Origin: CAZGTQ01 sp964528575
Lineage (GTDB): Bacteria > Planctomycetota > UBA1135 > GCA-002686595
Direction of reading: 5' to 3'
Length of the DNA stretch: 14,026 nucleotides
Assembly: GCA_964528575.1 (NCBI GenBank)
Contig: CAZGTQ010000345.1
Location: forward strand, 1 to 14,026
Position 1 is the first letter of the stretch; each line of letters begins with the position of its first letter. The notes beneath the pieces are model-generated. The model worked only from the letters and a program-made list of their open reading frames with translations, was not told where the DNA came from and ran no database searches. The position numbers and the translations under genes were made by a program. Positions 1 through 6,463 of this stretch are shown here, one piece after another.

Positions 1-600
1 GACCCGCCGCGCGTCGTCCAGGCGTACGTCGAGATCACGCCGTTCGACCTCGTGAAGTACGAGCTCGACAAGCGCACCGGCTACCTGCGGGTCGACCGGC
101 CGCAGCGCACCTCGTCGCACCCGCCGACGCTCTACGGGCTCGTGCCGCGCACGTACTGCGGCCCGCGGGTGTGCGCGCTCTCGCCGAGCGCGGAGCGCGG
201 CGACGGCGACCCGCTCGACGTCTGCGTGCTGAGCGAGCGCCCGATCGACCGCGCGGACCTGCTCCTCTTCGCGCGCGTGGTCGGCGGCCTGCAGATGGTC
301 GACGGCGACGAGGCCGACGACAAGCTCATCGCCGTGCTCCAGCAGGACAACCTCTGGGGCGGCGTGAACGACGTCGAGGACGTCCCGCCGATCCTCGTCG
401 AGCGGCTGCGCCACTACTTCTCGACCTACAAGCTCGTCCCCGGCTCGTCCGACGGCACGCGCGTCTCGATCGACCTCGTCTACGGGCGCGAGCACGCGCA
501 CCGCGTCGTCGAAGCGTCGATGGCCGACTACGTCGAGCGCTTCGGGTCGCCGTCGGCGCCGGGCGGCGGCCGCGATGCTCTCAGGTCGGCTCCGCGCTGA
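1..600 (+). CDS. ppa: Family I inorganic pyrophosphatase, 5'-truncated by window edge
   Basis: Soluble cytoplasmic enzyme hydrolysing pyrophosphate to two phosphates, which pulls biosynthetic reactions forward. The frame is open from base 1, and the residues before the GTG at 52 (VVQAYVEITP) are family sequence, so that GTG is internal and roughly 20-30 N-terminal residues lie upstream. Counting visible residues from base 1, the full catalytic set is present: K19, E21, R33, Y45, the metal-binding D68-G-D70-P-L-D73, then D101, D106, K108, and Y143-K144. The insert YCGPRV between the YGLVP segment and DGDPLD marks the longer bacterial subtype rather than the E. coli form. It ends at TGA 598-600, overlapping the convergent DUF2339 gene by 20 bp. 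Family assignment is secure; only the N-terminus is unseen. Confidence 0.95.
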   Translation, partial: DPPRVVQAYVEITPFDLVKYELDKRTGYLRVDRPQRTSSHPPTLYGLVPRTYCGPRVCALSPSAERGDGDPLDVCVLSERPIDRADLLLFARVVGGLQMVDGDEADDKLIAVLQQDNLWGGVNDVEDVPPILVERLRHYFSTYKLVPGSSDGTRVSIDLVYGREHAHRVVEASMADYVERFGSPSAPGGGRDALRSAPR

Positions 601-3600
601 CGCGGCCGAAGACGAAGCGCTGGTAGAGCAGCGACACGAGGATCAGCGAGGTCGCCAGACCGACGAGCGACGCGACGCGGAACAGGCCCTCGAGCTCGCC
701 GAGGTCGTGCAGGAAGACCTTCAGGATCGTCGCGACGAGCAGCGCGAGGCTCGTCCAGCGCGGTCCGCGGAAGCGCGTCGCCATGCCGAGGCCGAGCAGG
801 CCGAGCGCGTAGACCGCCCACGCGATCGAGAGCGCCACGTCGCGCGTCGGGATGCGCTCGAGCGTCGGCTCGATGCGCGGCCCGGTCGCGAACCAGTCGA
901 GGATCGCGACGTTGAACCAGACGAACGTGCACACGGCGGCGCCGAGGCCGCACAGGCCCGCGACGAGCGAGCGGCCGGTCGCGTAGAACGGCCGCTCGCC
1001 CGGTCGCGCGCGCTCGACCTCGAGGCGGGCGAACGCGGCGGTCGCGCCGACCATCGCCGCCGCCGGCACGAGGTGCACGTACGCGAGCCAGTTGACGACG
1101 CGCACGCTCTGGTGCTCGTAGTGGCCCGGCGCCACGAGGTTGGTCGCGAGCCCGACCGTCGCGAGCGCGAAGAGCGCGAGCGCTGCGTACTTCAGCTCGC
1201 TCCGATCGAGCCGCCGCCAGACGACCGCGAGCGCGAGGCCCCACAGCGCGAGCGCGACGACGACCCACTCGTGCTCGAGCGCGAGCGGCACGACCGCCGC
1301 GCCGAGCCCGGTCGCGGCGAGCGCGAGCGCAGCGAGAGCGAACCCGCGTTCGCGCGGCTCCTCGGCGGCCGGCCACGTCTTGGCGACGAGGGCCAGCGCG
1401 GCGAGCGGCGCGAGCGCGAAGCCGAGCGCGAGGAGCCAGTCGTAGCCGCTGCCGGCGAGGTCGTGGACGACGCCGCGCGCCGCGAAGAACAGGAGCGCGG
1501 GCGCGAGCGCCGCGGCGACCCAGGCCGCGGGCGCGGCCGCGCGCCACGCGCGCCACGGCAGCGGCGCGCTCGCGAGCACGAAGGCGAGCGCGAGGTGCGT
1601 CGCGAGCACCGCAGGCACGCTCGCGGGCGCCGGTGCGCTCGGATCGAAGTCGCGCGCGACGTACGTGAGCACGAGCGCGGCGGCGACGAGCGCCATCCAC
1701 GCTCCGCTCCCGGTGCGCGCGGCCGCGGCGAGCGCGGGCAGGCCGAGCAGCAGCGCGAGCGCGAGCGCGAGGCCGATCGGCTGCTCCTCGAGCTGCGCGA
1801 GCGTCGACACCGCGGCGAGCCACGGGAGCGCCGCGCACGCCGCCGCGCGCCACGCCCAGCGGCGCGCGCGCTCGTCGGTGCGACGTGCGGCGAGCGGGAT
1901 CGCCTGCGCGGCGAGCACGGTCGCGAACGCGACGATCCAGATCGTCGCCGCGGAGGGCGGAGTCACGCTCGCCTCGCCCGCGCCGTGCGCGCCGCCGAGG
2001 TACAGGCGCGCCGCGATCGGCGTGCCGAGCGACGCGAGGAGGGCGAGCGGCGCGAGCCGGCCGAAGCCGCTCTGGCGCGCGAGCAGCGCGGACAGCACCG
2101 CGGCGCCCGTGAGCCAGGGCCACAGCCGCGAAGCGTGCGGCTCGGCCGCCGTCAGCGCGAGGATGCCGAGCAGGAACGTGCTCGCGAATGCGGCGCCCTG
2201 CAGCGTCGGCGTGCGGTCGGGCGTGCGCCGCGCCTCGAGCTCGGCGAACGCGTGGAGCACGGCGGCGAGCCCGGCGGCGCAGAGCGCGGCCTCCCACGCG
2301 AGCGCCGCGTCGAGCTGCGCGCGGAAGATCCACAGGAGGAAGAGCCCGACCGTGCCGGACGCGGCGCCGAGCGGGAGCCAGCTCTGCCGCTCGTCGCCGC
2401 GCGCCACCACGCACGCGGCTGCGCACAGCAGGCCGGCGAGGGCGGCGAGCGGCAGGAGCCGCGGGCCGAGGTCGGCCTGGGATGCGAAGTACGCGGCGAA
2501 GACGAACGGGAACAGGACCGCGCCGCCGCGGCTCTGCCACGACGTCTTGCCGAGGAGCGCGAACAGCAGCGCGAACACGCCGAGCACGACGAGGCCGGTC
2601 GGGAGCTGGTGCGGCTCCATGAGCGCGAAGATCCACAGCCCCTGCATCGCCGCGGTGCCGAGGACGGCGAGCGCGACGAGGCTCGACCAGCCGCGCTTGC
2701 GCCCGACGAGGAGCAGGCCGAGGTCGAGCAGCAGCACGTAGCCGAACAGCCCGATCGGCTTGTTCTCTCCGGACGAGAGCAACACCGGCGTCAGGAACCC
2801 GCCGGCGAGCGCGAGCACGGCGACGAGCTGCGAACGGTGGCGCACCGCGAGCCAGCACGCGGCGCCGGTGACGAGCGCCATCGCGCCGAACGACAGCTCG
2901 AACGAGACGAGCCCGTACAGCTTGTGCGCAGCCCACAGCGCGGCGTACAGCACGACGACGCCTGCACCCACGAGCGCGTTGGGCGTGAAGCGGTACCCGC
3001 GCGGCCGCAGCACCTCGCCCGCCGCGATCGTGAGGGCGCCGACGACGAGCCCGGTCGCGAACCGCACGCGCGGCGTCGCCCAGCCCGCCTCGATCGCGAA
3101 CTGGAAGAACAGGATCCCGGCGAGCGCGAGCACGGCCCCGCCCGCGACGGCGAAGCCGCGCACGCCGATCCAGCGCTCCCAATCGACCGACCTCCGCCGG
3201 GACCCGTCCCCAGCCCCCTCCCGCCCGGGGGGACCGACGCGCGGGGCCGCGGGTGTCGCCGGCTCCTGGTTTTCTTTCGCCGTGCCCGCGAGCGCCGGCG
3301 CCTCGACGTGCGGCGCGTCGACCTGCGGCGCCCCGACCTGCGGCGCCTCGACGTGCGGCGCCTCGACGTGCGGCGCCTCGAGATCGTGTGCGGCGGCGTG
3401 CGTCGCGGGCGCAGGAACCGGCGGCGCCTCGCTCGGCCGGCGCTGCTCGAGCACGCGAGCCGCCGCGTCGGCCGCCGAGCGCGGCGCGGGTGCGACCCCT
3501 GCGCTCGGCCGCTCCGCTGCGGTCTGCGCCTCGCCCGGCGGCGCGGCGAGCTGGGCCTGCAGCGCTTGGAGCCGCCGCTCGAGCTGGGCGATCCGGCGCG

Positions 3601-3712
3601 TGAGCGACCCGCTCTGCGACGTGCGCACGAGCGCGACGAGTGCGATCACGGGGCCTGCCAGCAGGAGCGCGAGCACCAGCAGCACCACGACGAGTCCGAA
3701 GAGCTGGTCCAC
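581..3712 (-). CDS. DUF2339 family large polytopic membrane protein
   Basis: About 1043 residues if translated from GTG 3712. An N-terminal transmembrane helix (residues 4-29) is followed by a short coiled coil (about 36-57), an Ala/Pro-rich linker (58-175) with six pentapeptide repeats at 112-141, then a long run of hydrophobic helices from about 181 to the C-terminus. The segment GGFLTPVLLSSGENK followed by GLFGYVLLLD (304-330) is the hallmark of DUF2339. Family members are inner-membrane proteins of unknown function; none of the helices indicates a reaction. The start was chosen because it directly precedes the first helix and no in-frame ATG lies nearby; the ATG at 3726 is out of frame. 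A purine-rich GGGAGGGG lies about 20 nt upstream, too far for a normal ribosome-binding site. The open frame continues to 4912 only because of GC bias. The gene diverges from the lipoprotein gene. Confidence 0.88.
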   Translation of the reverse strand: MDQLFGLVVVLLVLALLLAGPVIALVALVRTSQSGSLTRRIAQLERRLQALQAQLAAPPGEAQTAAERPSAGVAPAPRSAADAAARVLEQRRPSEAPPVPAPATHAAAHDLEAPHVEAPHVEAPQVGAPQVDAPHVEAPALAGTAKENQEPATPAAPRVGPPGREGAGDGSRRRSVDWERWIGVRGFAVAGGAVLALAGILFFQFAIEAGWATPRVRFATGLVVGALTIAAGEVLRPRGYRFTPNALVGAGVVVLYAALWAAHKLYGLVSFELSFGAMALVTGAACWLAVRHRSQLVAVLALAGGFLTPVLLSSGENKPIGLFGYVLLLDLGLLLVGRKRGWSSLVALAVLGTAAMQGLWIFALMEPHQLPTGLVVLGVFALLFALLGKTSWQSRGGAVLFPFVFAAYFASQADLGPRLLPLAALAGLLCAAACVVARGDERQSWLPLGAASGTVGLFLLWIFRAQLDAALAWEAALCAAGLAAVLHAFAELEARRTPDRTPTLQGAAFASTFLLGILALTAAEPHASRLWPWLTGAAVLSALLARQSGFGRLAPLALLASLGTPIAARLYLGGAHGAGEASVTPPSAATIWIVAFATVLAAQAIPLAARRTDERARRWAWRAAACAALPWLAAVSTLAQLEEQPIGLALALALLLGLPALAAAARTGSGAWMALVAAALVLTYVARDFDPSAPAPASVPAVLATHLALAFVLASAPLPWRAWRAAAPAAWVAAALAPALLFFAARGVVHDLAGSGYDWLLALGFALAPLAALALVAKTWPAAEEPRERGFALAALALAATGLGAAVVPLALEHEWVVVALALWGLALAVVWRRLDRSELKYAALALFALATVGLATNLVAPGHYEHQSVRVVNWLAYVHLVPAAAMVGATAAFARLEVERARPGERPFYATGRSLVAGLCGLGAAVCTFVWFNVAILDWFATGPRIEPTLERIPTRDVALSIAWAVYALGLLGLGMATRFRGPRWTSLALLVATILKVFLHDLGELEGLFRVASLVGLATSLILVSLLYQRFVFGRVSAEPT
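3290..3379 (-). repeat. Six tandem 15-bp units encoding [EDG]AP[HQ]V pentapeptides
   Basis: Units start at 3290, 3305, 3320, 3335, 3350 and 3365. The two at 3350 and 3365 are identical; the one at 3290 is the most diverged. Read on the minus strand they encode EAPHV, EAPHV, EAPQV, GAPQV, DAPHV and EAPAL, within the linker of the DUF2339 protein. The unit length keeps the frame, so copy-number change would alter linker length without a frameshift. Confidence 0.9.
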
Positions 3713-3781
3713 CCGTCCACGATCATGGCGCTCGGCGGCCCCTCCCGCGACCGTCGACCGGGCGCGCCCGTGGAAAGTTCG

Positions 3782-3818
3782 GCCGCCGCGCGCCGTCGAG
3801 CGCGCGGCGCGCGGCGGC
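3782..3818. other. Perfect 14-bp inverted repeat in divergent intergenic region
   Basis: The left arm GCCGCCGCGCGCCG (3782-3795) is exactly complementary to 3805-3818, with a 9-nt loop. It lies between the divergent DUF2339 and lipoprotein genes, ending about 20 bp before the extended -10 of the lipoprotein gene. No T-run follows on either strand, so an intrinsic terminator is unlikely. It could be an operator or a structured leader, or a chance product of GC-only sequence. Apart from this and the signals listed at 3839-3901, I see nothing in 3713-3906. Confidence 0.5.
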
Positions 3819-3838
3819 GCCGCAGTTCTCCGGCGGGC

Positions 3839-3847
3839 TGCTACGCT
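3839..3847 (+). promoter_or_regulatory. Extended -10 promoter (TGC-TACGCT) for lipoprotein/beta-roll operon
   Basis: The sequence TGCTACGCT fits the extended -10 pattern TGnTAnnnT. No convincing -35 is visible 16-18 bp upstream, which is usual for extended -10 promoters. The implied transcription start near 3854 leaves a leader of about 50 nt before TTG 3907, with the ribosome-binding site at 3894-3901 inside it. Such an AT-containing hexamer stands out in this GC-rich spacer, but the call rests on sequence alone. Confidence 0.5.
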
Positions 3848-3893
3848 GGTTGGGAACCGCTCCCTCGGACGACCTCGAACCGGTCCCCCGGCC

Positions 3894-3901
3894 GGAAGGA
3901 G
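3894..3901 (+). promoter_or_regulatory. Ribosome-binding site that fixes the TTG start of the lipoprotein
   Basis: GGAAGGAG lies 5 nt before TTG 3907. The frame is open far upstream, so this strong Shine-Dalgarno sequence is the reason to start the small lipoprotein here, right before its Arg-rich n-region. Confidence 0.75.
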
Positions 3902-3906
3902 ACGAT

Positions 3907-4077
3907 TTGGCTCGCAGACGAACGAATTGGGGTGCGCTGGCCGTCGTGGCCGTCGCGCTCGCAGGTGCTCTCGCAGGCGCGTTGGCCGCGTGTGGCGGAG
4001 GCGGCGGCTCGAGCTCGGCCCAGGCCGAGGAGCTGCGCTGGAACGAAGGCAGCTGGAACGAGGAGGTGTGGGGATGA
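3907..4077 (+). CDS. Small Trp-rich-tailed lipoprotein (56 aa)
   Basis: The TTG start has a strong ribosome-binding site. The product begins MARRRTN, has a hydrophobic core (about 8-27) and a lipobox LAAC, after which a short mature peptide begins at the lipidated cysteine. Mature sequence is about 28 residues: CGGGGGSSS, then AQAEELRWNEGSWNEEVWG. This is predicted to be a membrane-anchored lipopeptide with a Gly/Ser tether and a tail carrying three Trp in a WNExxWNEExW-like pattern. I do not recognise a named family. The last codons encode the ribosome-binding site of the next gene, and the stop overlaps its ATG (ATGA, 4074-4077), so the two are translationally coupled. A partner or anchoring role for the downstream beta-roll protein is inference. 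The signal peptide, the ribosome-binding site and the coupling argue that this is a real gene despite its size. Confidence 0.72.
   Translation: MARRRTNWGALAVVAVALAGALAGALAACGGGGGSSSAQAEELRWNEGSWNEEVWG
4061..4067 (+). promoter_or_regulatory. Ribosome-binding site AGGAGGT embedded in the lipoprotein coding sequence
   Basis: A near-perfect Shine-Dalgarno AGGAGGT, 6 nt before ATG 4074, lies within the codons for the Glu-Glu-Val-Trp tail of the lipoprotein. It establishes the beta-roll gene start and implies that the second gene is strongly translated relative to the first. Confidence 0.8.
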
Positions 4078-5012
4078 GCGCGCGACTCGTGCTCCCCGCG
4101 ACGCTCGTTGCCGGCGTCGCGATCGGCGCCGCTCTCGCCGGCCCCCCCGGCGACCCGGCCGACGAGCTCGTCGTCTTCCAGGCGGGCAAGATCGCGCGTG
4201 CAGGCGACGTGAACGCGAACTTCGCCCAGCTCGGGGCGCGGCTCGCCGCGCTCGAGGCCGTGTTGAGCGACGACACGCTCCCGCTGCTCGCCGACGTCCT
4301 GCCGCACCTCTCGATCGAGTTCACCGACGACGGCACCGGCACTCTGCGCAAGACGATTCGCTTCACGGGCGTCAACGTGCAGATCGTCAACGGTCTCGGC
4401 GCGTCCAACGGCTTCCCCGCGGACCCGGACTCGATCAACCCCGGCCTCGTGCAGACGAACGGGCTCGGCAACCTCATCGTCGGGTACGACGAGCAGCGCC
4501 TCGACGGCTCCGACCTGCGCACCGGCTCGCACAACGTCGTCGTGGGGCCGCGCCACCGCCACACGTCGTTCGGCGGTCTCGTCGCCGCGGACGCGAACGC
4601 GATCGAGGGCCCGTACGCCGTCGTCGTCGGCGGGACGGGCAACGTCGCGGACGGCTCGTTCGCGGCGGTGCTCGGCGGCCAGGACAACGAGGCGACGGGC
4701 TTCTTCAGCTCGGTCGGCGGCGGCCGCGAGAACCGGGCGACGGGCGATTCGGCGAGCGTGCTCGGCGGGTTCGACAACCTCGCGTCGGGCTCGGTCGCGA
4801 CCGTCGCCGGCGGCAGCGGCAACGACGCGAACGGCGGCTTCTCGTCGGTCGCGGGCGGCAGCGGCAACAGCCCGCAAGCGCTCTTCTCGAGCGTGTCGGG
4901 CGGCCGCGGCAACCAGGCGTTCGGCGACTTCTCGACCGTCGGCGGGGGAGCGGTGCGCTCGGCCCTCGGCGAGGACGACTGGGTCGCGGGCAGCTTGACG
5001 GAGGACCTGTAG
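4074..5012 (+). CDS. Exported YadA-head-like (Hep_Hag) left-handed beta-roll protein
   Basis: The 312-residue product has a signal peptide (about 1-22, ending ALA before GPPG). The segment FQAGKIARAGDVNANFAQL (about 35-53) resembles the AdxVNANFxxL motif seen after the signal peptide in many exported hypothetical proteins; a short helical stretch follows, to about 64. The segment at about 131-187 (GNLIVGYDE, RTGSHNVVVG, SFGGLVA) leads into seven exact 15-residue repeats (188-292) of the form xxNxAxGxxSSVxGG, the YadA/Hep_Hag head repeat that folds as a beta-roll. The tail ends DWVAGSLTEDL. There is no YadA-type C-terminal beta-barrel anchor, so the protein is probably periplasmic or secreted, possibly trimeric. 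Adhesion is the role of YadA heads but is not shown here. It is coupled to the upstream lipoprotein by an ATGA overlap. Confidence 0.85.
   Translation: MSARLVLPATLVAGVAIGAALAGPPGDPADELVVFQAGKIARAGDVNANFAQLGARLAALEAVLSDDTLPLLADVLPHLSIEFTDDGTGTLRKTIRFTGVNVQIVNGLGASNGFPADPDSINPGLVQTNGLGNLIVGYDEQRLDGSDLRTGSHNVVVGPRHRHTSFGGLVAADANAIEGPYAVVVGGTGNVADGSFAAVLGGQDNEATGFFSSVGGGRENRATGDSASVLGGFDNLASGSVATVAGGSGNDANGGFSSVAGGSGNSPQALFSSVSGGRGNQAFGDFSTVGGGAVRSALGEDDWVAGSLTEDL
4635..4949 (+). repeat. Seven in-frame 45-bp coding repeats (15-aa beta-roll units)
   Basis: Each 15-codon unit ends in Gly-Gly (first unit TGNVADGSFAAVLGG, last RGNQAFGDFSTVGGG). All seven have the same length, with Asn at position 3, usually Ala at 5 and Gly at 7, and small residues before GG. 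The sixth unit (SGNSPQALFSSVSGG) breaks the Ala/Gly pattern. DNA identity between units is only moderate, so selection acts on the protein pattern rather than on recent duplication. Confidence 0.85.
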
Positions 5013-5030
5013 CCGGACGCGCGGCGAGCT

Positions 5031-5036
5031 TAAGCT
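5031..5036 (+). promoter_or_regulatory. Candidate -10 box TAAGCT placing the start of a leaderless mRNA at ATG 5043
   Basis: TAAGCT is the only AT-containing hexamer in the 30-bp gap and lies inside the palindrome AGCTTAAGCT (5027-5036). Its distance to ATG 5043 is 6 nt, so transcription would start at or beside the initiation codon. No Shine-Dalgarno sequence precedes that ATG. No good -35 is seen at the usual spacing; TTGACG at 4995-5000 is too far, with a 30-bp spacer. The gene may also be read through from the beta-roll gene. Confidence 0.4.
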
Positions 5037-5042
5037 GACGCG

Positions 5043-6284
5043 ATGGCGGTCTCGGCCGGCTCGTCGCGTGAGATGGACGGCGCGCTGCGCGCCGCGCTCG
5101 CCGCGCATGGCTGGCGGCCCGAGCGGCTCCTCAAGGACGACTCGGTGTCCGAGGTCTGGACGCTCGAGGGCGAGCGCGGCCGCGCGTTGCTCAAGCGGGC
5201 GCGCAGCGGCCGCTGGCTCGCCGGGCTGCCGCCGCGCTGGCTCGCCCGCCGCGAGATCGCGATCCTGCGCGCGCTCGAAGGCATTCCCGGCGTACCGCGC
5301 GTGCTCGTGCGGCTCGACGGCGCGACGTACGTGCGCGAGTTCGTCGAGGGGCGGCCGCTGCGCGCGGTGCAGAGCGTCGACGACGATTTCTTCGCTCGCC
5401 TGCTCGACGTGCTCGCGCGCGTGCACGCGCGGCACGTGGCCTGCGTCGACCTCTCGAAGCGCGACAACATCCTCGTCGGAGCGGACGGCGCCCCCGCGCT
5501 CATGGACTTCCAGGCCGCGTTGCTCCTGCGGACGCGCTTGTGCGCGCCGCTCCTGCGCGTCTTCCAGCGCGGCGACGTCTACCACGTCTACAAGCACCAG
5601 CGGCGCGCGTTCCCCGCCGCGCCGATCCCGCCGCCGCCGCCGTTCGTCGCGCGCCGTCCGCCCGCGGTGCGCGCGCACGAGTGGCTGCTGCGCCGGCCGT
5701 ACCTCGCGCTGAAGCGGCGCCTCGTCGGCCGCAGCGACCCGCTCGCGGTTCGCCCGCTCGACGCCTCGCGGCGCGCGGACTTCCTGCGCCTGCACGGCGC
5801 GGCCGACGGCGGCCCGTGGTGCCACTGCGTCGCGTGGTGGGTCGCCGGCTGGGACGGCTGGGGCGAGCGCGCGGCGCAGCAGAACGCCGCGCTGCGCGAC
5901 GGCCTGTTCGCGCGCGGCGTGCACGACGGCTATCTCCTGTACGAGGACGACGAGCCGATCGGCTGGTGCCAGGCGGCGCAGCGCGACGCGCTCCCCGGCC
6001 TCGTGCACGACTTCGGCGAGCGCGGCGAGCCCGACACGTGGGCGATCACGTGCTTGTTCGTCCGTCCCGACCGCCGCCGCCGCGGCTCGGCGCGCCGCCT
6101 GCTCGAAGGCGTGCTCGCCGCTCTCGCCGAGCGCGGTGCGCGCCGCGTCGAGGCGTTCCCGCGCAACGAGGGCGACGAGGCGGGCGAGCTGTGGACCGGC
6201 CCGCGGGCGCTGTTCGAGGAGCTCGGCTTCGAGCTCGTCGAGCGCGGCGAGCGGCGCTCGGTGGTCGCGCGCGAGCTGACGTAG
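5043..6284 (+). CDS. RIO/Kdo-kinase-like domain fused to GNAT acetyltransferase
   Basis: The product has 413 residues and two domains. The N-terminal part (about 15-200) has the marks of the protein-kinase-like fold: K51 in ALLKRAR, E71 of helix C, hinge YVREFVEG (97-103), catalytic loop VDLSKRDNILV (D136, N142) and metal-binding D155 in MDFQ in place of DFG. Asn lies six residues after the catalytic Asp, not five, and the YHVYKHQRR segment (180-188) follows; both features recall lipopolysaccharide-core and RIO-like kinases of bacteria. A Pro-rich hinge (195-207) separates it from a C-terminal GNAT domain (about 232-412) with CHC (260-262), GWCQAA (307-312) and an acetyl-CoA-binding segment CLFVRPDRRRRGSARRLL (337-354). 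It would phosphorylate and acetylate unknown substrates, probably in the cytoplasm. Substrate and pathway cannot be told from context. Confidence 0.83.
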   Translation: MAVSAGSSREMDGALRAALAAHGWRPERLLKDDSVSEVWTLEGERGRALLKRARSGRWLAGLPPRWLARREIAILRALEGIPGVPRVLVRLDGATYVREFVEGRPLRAVQSVDDDFFARLLDVLARVHARHVACVDLSKRDNILVGADGAPALMDFQAALLLRTRLCAPLLRVFQRGDVYHVYKHQRRAFPAAPIPPPPPFVARRPPAVRAHEWLLRRPYLALKRRLVGRSDPLAVRPLDASRRADFLRLHGAADGGPWCHCVAWWVAGWDGWGERAAQQNAALRDGLFARGVHDGYLLYEDDEPIGWCQAAQRDALPGLVHDFGERGEPDTWAITCLFVRPDRRRRGSARRLLEGVLAALAERGARRVEAFPRNEGDEAGELWTGPRALFEELGFELVERGERRSVVARELT

Positions 6285-6439
6285 CGAGCGGTGCAGCGGC
6301 GGCGCACCGGGGAATCGGCGCGAAAGAAATCGGACGGAGCGCGACACCGAGCGCCCCGCGCGCCGGTCTGCCCGGGTGGGAGGGGGCGGCGGTGGGCTGC
6401 GCGCCGAGCGGCGAGGCTCAGCGCGGCGGCGGGATGCTT

Positions 6440-6459
6440 CCGCCCGTGTCGGCGGGCGG
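6440..6459 (-). terminator. GC hairpin just downstream of the TPR-like gene, no T-tract
   Basis: CCGCCCG (6440-6446) pairs perfectly with CGGGCGG (6453-6459) around a 6-nt loop, 5 bp after the stop of the minus-strand TPR-like gene. No T-run follows, so at best it is a factor-assisted terminator or a 3'-end-protecting hairpin. The rest of the 179-bp convergent gap (6285-6463) shows no gene or clear signal. Confidence 0.3.
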
Positions 6460-6463
6460 GCGG

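Noticed and set aside
52..600. GTG 52 as the pyrophosphatase start
   Set aside because: It would drop the conserved beta-strand before KYELDK; the frame is open and family-like from base 1.
3713..4912. Upstream extension of the DUF2339 reading frame
   Set aside because: This stretch is antisense to the lipoprotein and beta-roll genes and lacks membrane or family sequence; the first helix begins right after GTG 3712.
4635..4949. Regular 45-bp periodicity as a CRISPR-like or non-coding repeat array
   Set aside because: The period is exactly 15 codons of a protein repeat and DNA identity between units is only moderate; there are no conserved repeats with unique spacers.
4995..5000. TTGACG as a -35 for the kinase-GNAT gene
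   Set aside because: The spacer to TAAGCT at 5031 is 30 bp, far from the usual 16-18, and it lies in coding sequence of the beta-roll protein.
575..5038. A 1487-codon plus-strand open frame antisense to the DUF2339 gene and then out of frame through the lipoprotein and beta-roll genes
   Set aside because: The product is an Arg/Glu/Ala-rich low-complexity shadow with no domain; the opposite strand encodes a clear DUF2339 protein, and high GC removes stop codons.
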